From Nanobdellati archaeon (GTDB lineage Archaea > EX4484-52 > JAADEF01): a stretch of DNA of 37,935 bases. Location: NCBI GenBank assembly GCA_015520895.1, contig WAPH01000009.1, forward strand, positions 1 through 37,935. The letters run 5' to 3'. Below the pieces are notes generated by a model. It saw only the letters and a program-made list of their open reading frames with translations. It did no database searches and was not told where the DNA came from. Both the position numbers and the translations under genes were made by a program. Within the stretch, counting starts at the first letter, position 1, and each line of letters opens with the position of its first letter. Positions 31,160 to 37,935 of this stretch are shown one piece after another.

Positions 31160-32533
31160 CTAACTTTTACTTATTAATCTTCTAACTAATGAAGGCATTG
31201 CTTCTAAGTTATACCTCATTATTTGCTCATACATATTGTGTGCAATCATCACTGCTAATAATAATCCTGTACCTGACACTAATGCACCCATTATATCCGC
31301 AAACGCTGCCAACAGTCCTACAAAAGCACCTCCTGTTATAGCAAGGGCCGGAATGTATCTTTCTAGCACTTTCTCTACTATCCGTACGTCTCTTCTAAAT
31401 CCGGGAATCTGCATGCCTGCTTGAATTATTTGTTGAGCTACATCTCGCGGACCCATTCCTGACGTATTAACCCAAAAAATAGAGAATATTACACTTAGAA
31501 TTGTAAAAAATATTAGGTATATGATAACTCTTATGACGTCTGTAATAGTAAGATTAAAGTGAATTAGATTTATTATAAATTGAGCAGGTGGTGTTAAATA
31601 GTACATTAACCCGCTTTCAGGATATCCTGCTTGATTAAACTTACCTAATATATGAATACCTCTAGAACTAAGTATGCTCCCAAACATTCTCAGATTAATA
31701 AGAAGTGCAGATGCTAAAATAACAGGCATATTGCTAGTATATATAAATTTTAAAGGCCATTTTCTTCCAAATCCTCTAAAACTACTCATAACTAAAGGTA
31801 TTTCAACCCTTAATGATTGCGCATAAACTACTACTAAAAATATAATGATGGTTGTGAGCAAAGGTATGATGTAATATGAAGTTATATCGGCTAAGGTGGC
31901 ATTACCTTGCATTAATGATCTTATTAATTCAGGTATAGCACCGATGAATTTACCATCGGTTGTTCTACTAATATCGAAAGCTTTAATAAATAATTGCTTC
32001 GAGACTCCAGCTAATATAAATAGAGAAACACCAGATCCTATACCCCATCGACTAATTATTTCATCAAGATAGATGATTATTATAGCACCTAATGCTATTT
32101 GCAATATTATCCATTTAATGTATTGGGGAGATGCAGGGGTTAATGCGCCAAATAAAGCTAAAGAACTAGCTTCTAAAAAGCTAAATATTAATGCTAATAT
32201 CTTTTGAGTTCCTTGGAACCAAGCCCTTCCTTCATGGGTGTTTAGATTAACATTTAGAATACCCGAACCTACTAATAGTTGAAGTATTATGCTTGCCGTA
32301 ACTATAGGTCCTATACCTAACATAGCAAGTTTTCCAACACTTGCTCCGAGGATGGCAGAAACTTGCTCAAAATAACTTTCAGCTTGAACGTCTAATCCTA
32401 TTATTGGTACTTCTGTTAATCCAAAGTAAATAAGCAGTGCTGTTAAGGTCCATATTAATCTTTCTTTAAAAGATAATTCTTTTTGAGGTAAAGAAACGGC
32501 AGGTATAAACTTTAGGATGCTATTTAATACCAT
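31160..32533 (-). CDS. secY: Preprotein translocase subunit SecY
   Basis: 457-residue channel subunit with ten predicted helices. It begins with an amphipathic stretch and FKERLIWTLTALLIYFGLTEVPI, and has the plug and pore helix region around LGIGPIVTASIILQLLVGSG. The cytoplasmic loops ESLRVEIPLVMSSFRGFGRKWPLKF and PRDVAQQIIQAGMQIPGFRR bind ribosome or SRP receptor. Co-transcribed with L15 (24-bp gap) and ahead of the EMC3-like gene. SecG is elsewhere in this window and secE is not seen. Confidence 0.96.
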   Translation of the reverse strand: MVLNSILKFIPAVSLPQKELSFKERLIWTLTALLIYFGLTEVPIIGLDVQAESYFEQVSAILGASVGKLAMLGIGPIVTASIILQLLVGSGILNVNLNTHEGRAWFQGTQKILALIFSFLEASSLALFGALTPASPQYIKWIILQIALGAIIIIYLDEIISRWGIGSGVSLFILAGVSKQLFIKAFDISRTTDGKFIGAIPELIRSLMQGNATLADITSYYIIPLLTTIIIFLVVVYAQSLRVEIPLVMSSFRGFGRKWPLKFIYTSNMPVILASALLINLRMFGSILSSRGIHILGKFNQAGYPESGLMYYLTPPAQFIINLIHFNLTITDVIRVIIYLIFFTILSVIFSIFWVNTSGMGPRDVAQQIIQAGMQIPGFRRDVRIVEKVLERYIPALAITGGAFVGLLAAFADIMGALVSGTGLLLAVMIAHNMYEQIMRYNLEAMPSLVRRLISKS

Positions 32534-32557
32534 TTATACACCTCTAAGCACTAAAAA

Positions 32558-33040
32558 TTATGCTTCACTTTTCGTTTCTAAAGTCCAACCTTTGGATTCT
32601 AAAAATTCTTTAACCCCTCCTGTAGCTTTAGTAACTTTAATTATTCCTTTGTGTTCTTCAAAAAATTTCATAGAATCAGGTGAATTAGATAATATTAACT
32701 TTACAGGTAATCTCTTATACTTGATTAGTTCTATGACATATTCTTTTTCTTGTTGATTTACATAACCTTCTTCTTTTAATAATGAGAGTTTAGCATGTAT
32801 TTCTTTTAAACTAAATACATAGTATTTTGTTTTTGCTTCCGGAGGCATAGTAAACCCTTGTTTGCCTAATCCTTTGCCCATCTGTGTTAAAAGAATTGCT
32901 TTATGACCAGCTTTTTTACCAACCCCTGCTTTGCCTTTACCTCCTTTAGAACCTTTTCCTCTGTGTTTTTTTGGACTTCCGTAACCGTATGTCCTGGATC
33001 CTCTCTTTTTCGTTACTTTTTTTCTGAATCTTACAACCAT
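32558..33040 (-). CDS. rpl15: Ribosomal protein L15
   Basis: 160 residues. Glycine/lysine-rich N-terminus (YGYGSPKKHRGKGSKGGKGKAG) followed by the globular domain with LLKEEGYVN and a C-terminal FLESKGWTLE. Large-subunit protein usually placed next to secY, as here. ATG 33040 has AGGTG upstream; GTG 33049 is within that site. Confidence 0.95.
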   Translation of the reverse strand: MVVRFRKKVTKKRGSRTYGYGSPKKHRGKGSKGGKGKAGVGKKAGHKAILLTQMGKGLGKQGFTMPPEAKTKYYVFSLKEIHAKLSLLKEEGYVNQQEKEYVIELIKYKRLPVKLILSNSPDSMKFFEEHKGIIKVTKATGGVKEFLESKGWTLETKSEA

Positions 33041-33051
33041 TACTAACACCT

Positions 33052-33426
33052 TTATCTGATCATTCTTTGAATAAGATCTTTTATTTTTTCTCCTCTATAT
33101 CCTAAAGCTCCTTTTTGTTGAAAGGTATGTTTAACGCCTTTTCGTCCATAACCTTTTAAAGGGGGCGCTAATCTGTAAAGGTTATCATCTTCTTTATTTT
33201 TACTTGCTTTTTTTTCTATTTCTTTGATAAACTTCTCATCTACTTCTCCCCACGTAACAAAATCCTTTACTTTTTTGATCATTCCTTCTATAGAGGGTGT
33301 TAGTTCGTAAAAAACAACATGATTTGGTTTTGTAAGTTTTAATCTTTTCAACGTATCCTCTATCGTTCTTTTTACTCCTACTGTTCCTCTTACTCTTACA
33401 ACCGCCACATATTTTTTACTACTCAT
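33052..33426 (-). CDS. rpl30: Ribosomal protein L30
   Basis: 124 residues, the longer archaeal L30: VAVVRVRGTVGVKRTIEDTLKRLKL, then a helical middle and a C-terminal segment RLAPPLKGYGRKGVKHTFQQKGALGYRG. ATG 33426 is preferred over GTG 33435, which lies in the ribosome-binding site and overlaps the S5 stop. Confidence 0.95.
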   Translation of the reverse strand: MSSKKYVAVVRVRGTVGVKRTIEDTLKRLKLTKPNHVVFYELTPSIEGMIKKVKDFVTWGEVDEKFIKEIEKKASKNKEDDNLYRLAPPLKGYGRKGVKHTFQQKGALGYRGEKIKDLIQRMIR

Positions 33427-33431
33427 GAGTA

Positions 33432-34247
33432 TCACTTGCTTAATCCTTCTATGACTCCTGTTTCTTTTATTACGGCTTCGTTGGCTCTAATTTTATTAAG
33501 GTTGTTGAGAGCATCAAATAATGCATAGATGAAATTGATTCTTGTTCTTGTATTTCCGAAACTTCTTAGCCATACGTCCTGAATCCCTGCTAATCTTAAT
33601 ACTTTTTTAGGTTCTGAAGAAGCAACAATACCTAAACCTCTTGGTCCAGGTATTAATTCTACCTTTACAGAACCGCTTTTACCTGTTACTTTAAATGGTA
33701 AAGAATGAGGCTGATGGCAATTACATTCCCACGATCCACAACCCCTTCTTATGCTTATTATGTTTAATCTTGCTTTTCTTGAAGCTTTTTCTATGGCTTC
33801 GCGAGCGTCATTCCCTTTAGCATAGCCGTACCCTACATAGCCATTTTTATTGCCTACTACTACCATGGCATGTAAACTCCTTTTTCTTCCTGATTTATGC
33901 ATCCTCGCTGTAGTTTTAACAGGTATTCTCTTAATACCTCCTCCTTTTCCAGGAGTTCCTCCAATAAGAATGATCTCGTCTTCTAAATCTGGAAGTAATA
34001 TATCTACTATTTCCGGTTCTCTTATTATATAACCTTTTTCAAATACTTCTTCTATACTTGTGATTTCTCTTCTATACACTTTTTTACCTAATTCTGTTTT
34101 AGGAACCCAGGATTTCATTATTTTTTCTACTTTATTTATGGTTATATTAGGTTGAGTTTCTTTACTTTCTTGAGTTTCTTCTTGCTGTTGAACATTATTT
34201 TCTTCCTTTATTTCTTTATCCTTATTAGCTGTATTTTCTTCGCTCAC
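33432..34247 (-). CDS. rps5: Ribosomal protein S5 with acidic N-terminal extension
   Basis: 271 residues with a GTG start preceded by GGTGA. Residues 1-40 are a low-complexity Glu/Gln/Asn/Thr-rich tail (ENTANKDKEIKEENN and onward) absent from most S5. The S5 core follows, with RTARMHKSGRKRSLHAMVVVG, GYGKGN-like GYGYAKGNDAREAI and the archaeal RRGCGSWECNCHQPHSLPF loop. Small-subunit protein involved in decoding fidelity. Overlaps L18 by 4 nt. Confidence 0.95.
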   Translation of the reverse strand: MSEENTANKDKEIKEENNVQQQEETQESKETQPNITINKVEKIMKSWVPKTELGKKVYRREITSIEEVFEKGYIIREPEIVDILLPDLEDEIILIGGTPGKGGGIKRIPVKTTARMHKSGRKRSLHAMVVVGNKNGYVGYGYAKGNDAREAIEKASRKARLNIISIRRGCGSWECNCHQPHSLPFKVTGKSGSVKVELIPGPRGLGIVASSEPKKVLRLAGIQDVWLRSFGNTRTRINFIYALFDALNNLNKIRANEAVIKETGVIEGLSK

Positions 34248-34792
34248 TTTTTCTCACCTTTTTTATCGGTTCTGGTAAACTCATTTTCTATTTTATTTTT
34301 TAATTCTTCAAATGCTGAAACTACATCCTTTCCCAAATATGCTTTTATATGTTCTCCTTTGAGCCTAGATTCATCAGGTAATATAGTGGGATCATAAGGT
34401 ACTGAAACCCCTGCATCTATAATTCCTTTAACTAATGCATATATTCTTCCCTTTCTATGAGGTTTTCTTAATCCTACATCTAATATTACCTCTTTGATTC
34501 CTTTTTGTAATGCTATTTTACCTAAAACTAATCCTGTTAAATATGCTGATGGTAAATTTTTTACAGCATATTTCCATCCGTATTTCTTTTTAAGACTAGA
34601 TGAGTTGAATTGCGCTAATACATAATCCTGACCTTTCTCACTTTTCACTATTTGAGCAATAAATTGCGTATTAGTTATTCTTACTACTAATCTAGGTTTT
34701 CCGCTTAATAAATAAGCTAATCTTTTTTTATAATTTGTTTTTCCTTCTCTTCTTCTCCTTAAAGGAACTATATAATTTTTTGATGTAGCCAT
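34244..34792 (-). CDS. rpl18: Ribosomal protein L18
   Basis: 182 residues. YIVPLRRRREGKTNYKKRLAYL is the archaeal/eukaryotic L18 (L5e-like) start, followed by SGKPRLVVRITNTQFIAQIV and the C-terminal LKGEHIKAYLGK. Binds 5S rRNA. ATG 34792 has 5-nt spacing from GGTGA; ATG 34795 and GTG 34801 are less well placed. Confidence 0.95.
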   Translation of the reverse strand: MATSKNYIVPLRRRREGKTNYKKRLAYLLSGKPRLVVRITNTQFIAQIVKSEKGQDYVLAQFNSSSLKKKYGWKYAVKNLPSAYLTGLVLGKIALQKGIKEVILDVGLRKPHRKGRIYALVKGIIDAGVSVPYDPTILPDESRLKGEHIKAYLGKDVVSAFEELKNKIENEFTRTDKKGEKK

Positions 34793-34834
34793 CATGATCA
34801 CCCCAATAATTTCTAATCAATAATTTTTTAAAAT

Positions 34835-35287
34835 TTATGCACTTTCTTCTCTTTTTATTTTATGAATAAGCATTTTTAAATAGTTCTTAGTTCTTATTCT
34901 TCCTGCTGATATTTGGCTATAAAGTTTTCTATATTGTTTGGAATTAATAACACCTTTTTGTTTGAATTCTCTTAAGAGCCTTCTTACAGCTCTTACTTGC
35001 ATCATCCATATTTCTTTTTTAGATAATCTTGCAGTTTTTTTACCTTTTCTCTTACCTTGACCCTTTCTTCTTCCTTTTTTCTTTTGTTGAAGCAAATAAT
35101 TAGCACGTGCCCTGCTTACGCCTTTTATTTGTTTCTTTTTAATATAACCTTTGGCAATGAGTTCTCTTATCGCTTCTCTTGAAACTGCTTCTTTGATTTC
35201 GTTGAGATGTTGAGGATCAAACCATACTCTTTCTATTCCTACATCCATAACTTCTGCGGCTAATCTTTTTTGGTAGGATAGATCCAT
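34835..35287 (-). CDS. rpl19e: Ribosomal protein L19e
   Basis: 150 residues. QKRLAAEVMDVGIERVWFDP is the family start, with SRARANYLLQQKKKGRRKGQGKRKG as the rRNA-binding turn, then a long basic helix. Large-subunit protein. It follows L32e by 6 bp in the operon. Confidence 0.95.
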   Translation of the reverse strand: MDLSYQKRLAAEVMDVGIERVWFDPQHLNEIKEAVSREAIRELIAKGYIKKKQIKGVSRARANYLLQQKKKGRRKGQGKRKGKKTARLSKKEIWMMQVRAVRRLLREFKQKGVINSKQYRKLYSQISAGRIRTKNYLKMLIHKIKREESA

Positions 35288-35293
35288 ATTTCA

Positions 35294-35884
35294 TCACTTT
35301 TTATTTTTTTTAGTTGTTTGTTTCTTAATAGGAGTTTTTTTACTTCCTTTACTCTTAGGAGTTTCTGTTTTTTCTTTCGACTTTTCTTCCTTTCCGCTTT
35401 TTTCCTTCTTCTCTTTATCTTTTTCTTCTTTTTTAACAGATAATGCGGCAATCATGTCTTTTAAACTACTAAATCCTTTCTTTTTAACTCTTGCTATTAT
35501 ATTTGCATTAAGTACATATATTTTTCGTTTTTTAGCTTCTTTTAATATTTCGAGTCTTTTCTTAAGGCCTACTTTGCTAGCGATTCTAATTGCCTCTTTT
35601 GAAGGATCTTTGATCTTGTTTAGATCCTTAACATTATTGACTATTATTTCTTTATAACCCGAAGGATGTATGTCTCTTGCTTCCTTTAACGTACCATAAC
35701 CTATGGAAACTTTAGCTCCTGCTCCTTTTATCGCTTTTCTTATTTTATTATGTCTGCCTCTTTGTTTTCTCCATATGTCTCCTAATTTTCGAGGATAACG
35801 AGAAGCATTAACTCTTTTAAAAGTAGGAATTCTTTTTTTCAATTCTTTTCTTTTTTCAACCAGGTCTTTTAATGCACCACTCAT
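35294..35884 (-). CDS. rpl32e: Ribosomal protein L32e with long charged C-terminal tail
   Basis: 196 residues. The L32e core is residues about 1-145: PTFKRVNASRYPRKLGDIWRK, RGRHNKIRKAIKGAG, HPSGYKEIIVNN and KKRLEILKEAKKRKIYVLN. The last about 48 residues are a Lys/Glu/Ser low-complexity tail ending in QTTKKNKK that is not part of the family. Preceded by GGGTG before the ATG. Confidence 0.94.
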   Translation of the reverse strand: MSGALKDLVEKRKELKKRIPTFKRVNASRYPRKLGDIWRKQRGRHNKIRKAIKGAGAKVSIGYGTLKEARDIHPSGYKEIIVNNVKDLNKIKDPSKEAIRIASKVGLKKRLEILKEAKKRKIYVLNANIIARVKKKGFSSLKDMIAALSVKKEEKDKEKKEKSGKEEKSKEKTETPKSKGSKKTPIKKQTTKKNKK

Positions 35885-35894
35885 TTTAACACCC

Positions 35895-36428
35895 TTACTT
35901 ATCCTTTTTTATAAGATATATGCCATCTAAGAATTTTCTTCTATCTCTTCCTCCTTTATTCTTAGTTGCAAGTTCTATATTAGCAGCAGTTTGACCTACA
36001 TGTTCCTTATTTATTCCTTTAACTATTATTAAATCTCCTTTTACTTCTACAGATGTATCGCCTATTATTCGAGCATATCTATTTCCTTTTTCTCCTAGAA
36101 AGTTAGAGATAACTACTTTATCCCCTTCTACTTTTACCGTCATAGGGAAGTGTACATAATAAACTTTAAGATGGTATTCATATCCTTTCTCAACTCCTTT
36201 TATCATGTTATTTATATGCGCTTTCCATGTGAACATTAAAGCTTTAATTTTTTTATTTTCTTTACGTGTTGATTTTATTTTAACTATTCTGTTATCAATA
36301 ATTATTTCTAAACCCGGATGAAAGAATTCTCTTTCTAGAGTTCCTTGTGGTCCTTCTATCCTTACAGTGTTATTTTGTAAACTTGCGTTTATCCCTTCAG
36401 GTAAATTTATGATCGCCTCTAACGCCAT
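35895..36428 (-). CDS. rpl6: Ribosomal protein L6
   Basis: 177 residues. Tandem L6 folds: IINLPEGINASLQNNTVRIEGPQGTLERE, then the C-terminal repeat with VEVKGDLIIVKGINKEHVGQTAANIE. Ends with DRRKFLDGIYLIKK, which is typical. GGTGA lies 4 nt before the ATG. Confidence 0.96.
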   Translation of the reverse strand: MALEAIINLPEGINASLQNNTVRIEGPQGTLEREFFHPGLEIIIDNRIVKIKSTRKENKKIKALMFTWKAHINNMIKGVEKGYEYHLKVYYVHFPMTVKVEGDKVVISNFLGEKGNRYARIIGDTSVEVKGDLIIVKGINKEHVGQTAANIELATKNKGGRDRRKFLDGIYLIKKDK

Positions 36429-36436
36429 TTTTTCAC

Positions 36437-36826
36437 CTAATATACGTAAGCAATTAATGCTCCTCCATATTTTCCTTTGGCTTCTCTATGAGTCATTAAT
36501 CCTTTTGAGGTAGATACTATTATGATTCCTGTGTTTACTGCAGGTAAATATCTTTTTTCTTCTTCTAAGTATTCATTTTTCTTTACAAAAAATCTAGGCA
36601 TTATGGCTTTGCATTCGTTTATATGGTCTCCTAAAATAACTTTTATTTCCCCACCTTTTTCACTACTTAATACTTTGAAATCTTCTAGATATCCTTCTCG
36701 TTTCATTATCTCCAAAATATTTACTAACAATTTAGAATATTGACCTTTTATTATTACCTCTTTTTTTCCTCCAATTATTGCATTTTTAATAGTTGCTAAT
36801 GCATTTGCAACACTTTTTTTACTCAT
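36437..36826 (-). CDS. rps8: Ribosomal protein S8
   Basis: 129 residues beginning MSKKSVANALATIKNA, with the KVILGDHINECKAIMPRFFVKKNEY middle and the C-terminal GIIIVSTSKGLMTHREAKGK 16S-binding signature. ATG 36826 with GAGGTG upstream is preferred; the earlier in-frame start at 36841 would overlap S14. Confidence 0.95.
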   Translation of the reverse strand: MSKKSVANALATIKNAIIGGKKEVIIKGQYSKLLVNILEIMKREGYLEDFKVLSSEKGGEIKVILGDHINECKAIMPRFFVKKNEYLEEEKRYLPAVNTGIIIVSTSKGLMTHREAKGKYGGALIAYVY

Positions 36827-36837
36827 TAATGTACACC

Positions 36838-37068
36838 TCATTCGTATTTTTTAAATCCTAATTCTTGTGCTATTTCTCTAAAGCATATTCTGCAATAATT
36901 CAATCCATATTTACTTGTGTGACCCCAACCTTTCCTTCCACATCTTATGCATACACTTTGTGCAAAGCCGAACTTTCTTTTCTTCGGTAAATTATGTTTT
37001 TCAAACACAGCTTTCTTCCCTGGTTTGTGTTCAATCTGCTTCAACATTCTTTCTGCATGGGATGCCAT
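36838..37068 (-). CDS. rps14: Ribosomal protein S14 (zinc type, extended N-terminus)
   Basis: 76 residues. Zinc ligands C40, C43, C59, C62 (CIRCGRKGWGH, YCRICFREIA). Archaeal S14 is usually about 50-56 residues; here an extra basic stretch (MASHAERMLKQIEHKPGKKA) precedes the core. The GGTGAGATA in front of this ATG supports the long form. Confidence 0.94.
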   Translation of the reverse strand: MASHAERMLKQIEHKPGKKAVFEKHNLPKKRKFGFAQSVCIRCGRKGWGHTSKYGLNYCRICFREIAQELGFKKYE

Positions 37069-37076
37069 TATCTCAC

Positions 37077-37595
37077 CTATTCAATTATAATACCTAATTC
37101 TTTTTTAACAAATTCTATTGCTTCTTCTTTAGTTATTCTATGGTTTTTACCTATCTTGGATTTATAATATTTTCTTCTTTTTACTCTAAATCCAGGTCTT
37201 TCTAAATTAACGAACACTTCTAATCCCATCACACCAAGTTGAGGGTCGTATTTTATACCAGGAATGTCTAAATATTCTGCAATACCAAATCCAAAATTAC
37301 CGTTTTCATCGAAATTGTCAGGACTTAATTTACCGCCTTTTGCTTTTATTAAACGCAATAGTATTTCTTTAGCGTCTTTACCTCTTAATGTTACTTTTGC
37401 CCCAATAGGTAGTCCTCTTCTCACTTTAAATGTTCTTGCTTTTCGAGTAGCTTGAGTATAAATGGGTTTTTTACCCGTTATTTTTTCTAATAATGCATAA
37501 GCTCTTTCGCTGTCGGATGGAGCCTTTACACCGATATTTAATGTAACTTTCTCTATTTTTATTTTCCTCATTATGTTGTTCTCTTTATTGCTCAT
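37077..37595 (-). CDS. rpl5: Ribosomal protein L5
   Basis: 172 residues: IKIEKVTLNIGV, ALLEKITGKKPIYTQATRKARTF and the loop FGFGIAEYLDIPGIKYDP. Binds 5S rRNA together with L18. First ribosomal gene on this strand in the window: no S4e, L24 or L14 precedes it. ATG 37595 is chosen over GTG 37604, with GGTTGTGAT as ribosome-binding site. A TTTTTAA-like box near 37640 is a candidate promoter. Confidence 0.95.
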   Translation of the reverse strand: MSNKENNIMRKIKIEKVTLNIGVKAPSDSERAYALLEKITGKKPIYTQATRKARTFKVRRGLPIGAKVTLRGKDAKEILLRLIKAKGGKLSPDNFDENGNFGFGIAEYLDIPGIKYDPQLGVMGLEVFVNLERPGFRVKRRKYYKSKIGKNHRITKEEAIEFVKKELGIIIE

Positions 37596-37666
37596 AGGTA
37601 TCACAACCTAAAACATATAAATCGCTACTTACACTACATTTTTAAGGATAAGTTAGTTTTAAAAAG

Positions 37667-37935
37667 TTAACTCTCTACGCTTAAAGGTTTTAAACTTAGC
37701 TTGTATCTGCTTATTACATAAAAAAAGAAGTAACTTACATAAGTATAAAACCTTATTATTATTGAAGTGAAACAAAAGAATCCAAAAGATTCATAAATTA
37801 AATAAAATAAATAAGAAAATGTCAATTCTTTAAAACCGAGACCATTAGGTATGAAAATTAATGCTATTAAATTTGATATTGCATTTATAAAAAGTAAGTG
37901 GCTTATATGTATGTTTATGTGAGGATTTATTATAC
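37667..37935 (-). CDS. C-terminal part of UPF0104 / flippase-like (LPG synthase TM) protein, partial
   Basis: An open frame enters from the window's right end and stops at 37667, giving 88 residues. It contains about two hydrophobic helices and the motif ALIFIPNGLGFKELTFSYLFY, matching the conserved P-G-G-L-G-x-x-E helix of the UPF0104/lysylphosphatidylglycerol-synthase membrane domain; Asn replaces one Gly. RFYTYVSYFFFYVISRYKL closes the protein. Such proteins are thought to move or modify lipids, or lipid-linked sugars. The N-terminal part lies outside the window. Confidence 0.72.
   Translation of the reverse strand, partial: IINPHINIHISHLLFINAISNLIALIFIPNGLGFKELTFSYLFYLIYESFGFFCFTSIIIRFYTYVSYFFFYVISRYKLSLKPLSVES

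Overview
This is an AT-rich, very gene-dense archaeal chromosome segment. The archaeal markers are the archaeal spc-type ribosomal protein cluster (with L32e, L19e, L34e and L14e), SecY with an archaeal Sec61-beta/SecG, aEF-2, a CDC48/VCP-like ATPase, RadB, Elp3, NOG1, TadA/TadC-type pilus genes, an intron-containing tRNA with a bulge-helix-bulge, and TTTAAA-type TATA boxes. Bacterial-type GyrA, a threonyl-tRNA synthetase without an editing domain, abutting or overlapping genes and missing adk/cmk fit a small-genome lineage such as a DPANN archaeon. That placement is an inference; the 16S rRNA gene is not in the window.

Layout. 1-1310: tyrosine recombinase, divergent AbrB-like mini-gene, and an unexplained pair of stem-loops, next to tRNA-Leu(UAG): possibly the edge of an integrated element. 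1308-1590: tRNA-Leu and a free-standing 5S rRNA, both minus. 1925-7742: aEF-2, then a pilus-assembly operon (one secretion ATPase, two TadC/ArlJ-like membrane proteins). 7783-12104: tRNA-Thr(UGU) with intron, cdc48, YjbQ-like protein, ftsY, tRNA-His(GUG). 12167-17111: small membrane proteins, NOG1, a sugar-nucleotide epimerase, a phosphoglycerate-mutase-like phosphatase, a type IV pilin-like protein, a circularly permuted GTPase and a small orphan. 17112-22801: gyrA, thrS, ftsZ, an array of GGGCTAA-like repeats, the RNase P RNA gene and secG. 22854-26073: four unrecognised membrane or envelope genes, a CPA2-type antiporter and a 48-residue membrane protein. 26139-30136: radB, elp3, peroxiredoxin with its small winged-helix neighbour, an Lrp/AsnC regulator and an orphan. 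30180-37595: minus-strand ribosomal/secretion operon L5-S14-S8-L6-L32e-L19e-L18-S5-L30-L15-SecY-EMC3-like-L34e-L14e. 37667-37935: C-terminus of a flippase-like UPF0104 membrane protein running off the window.

Functionally most of the window is translation (EF-2, ThrRS, tRNAs, 5S, RNase P RNA, two ribosome-assembly GTPases, ribosomal proteins), protein targeting (FtsY, SecY, SecG, EMC3-like) and cell surface (pilus motor, pilin, epimerase, membrane cassette). Two start modes are visible: Shine-Dalgarno starts (GGTGA about 4-5 nt before the start codon) inside operons, and probable leaderless starts where a TTTAAA-like box is centred 25-28 nt before the start codon. I used this geometry to choose starts. 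The least explained parts are the GGGCTAA array upstream of ftsZ, the membrane cassette at 22854-24793, the tRNA-His/ftsY and secG/rnpB junctions, and the symmetric promoter at 22824-22831.
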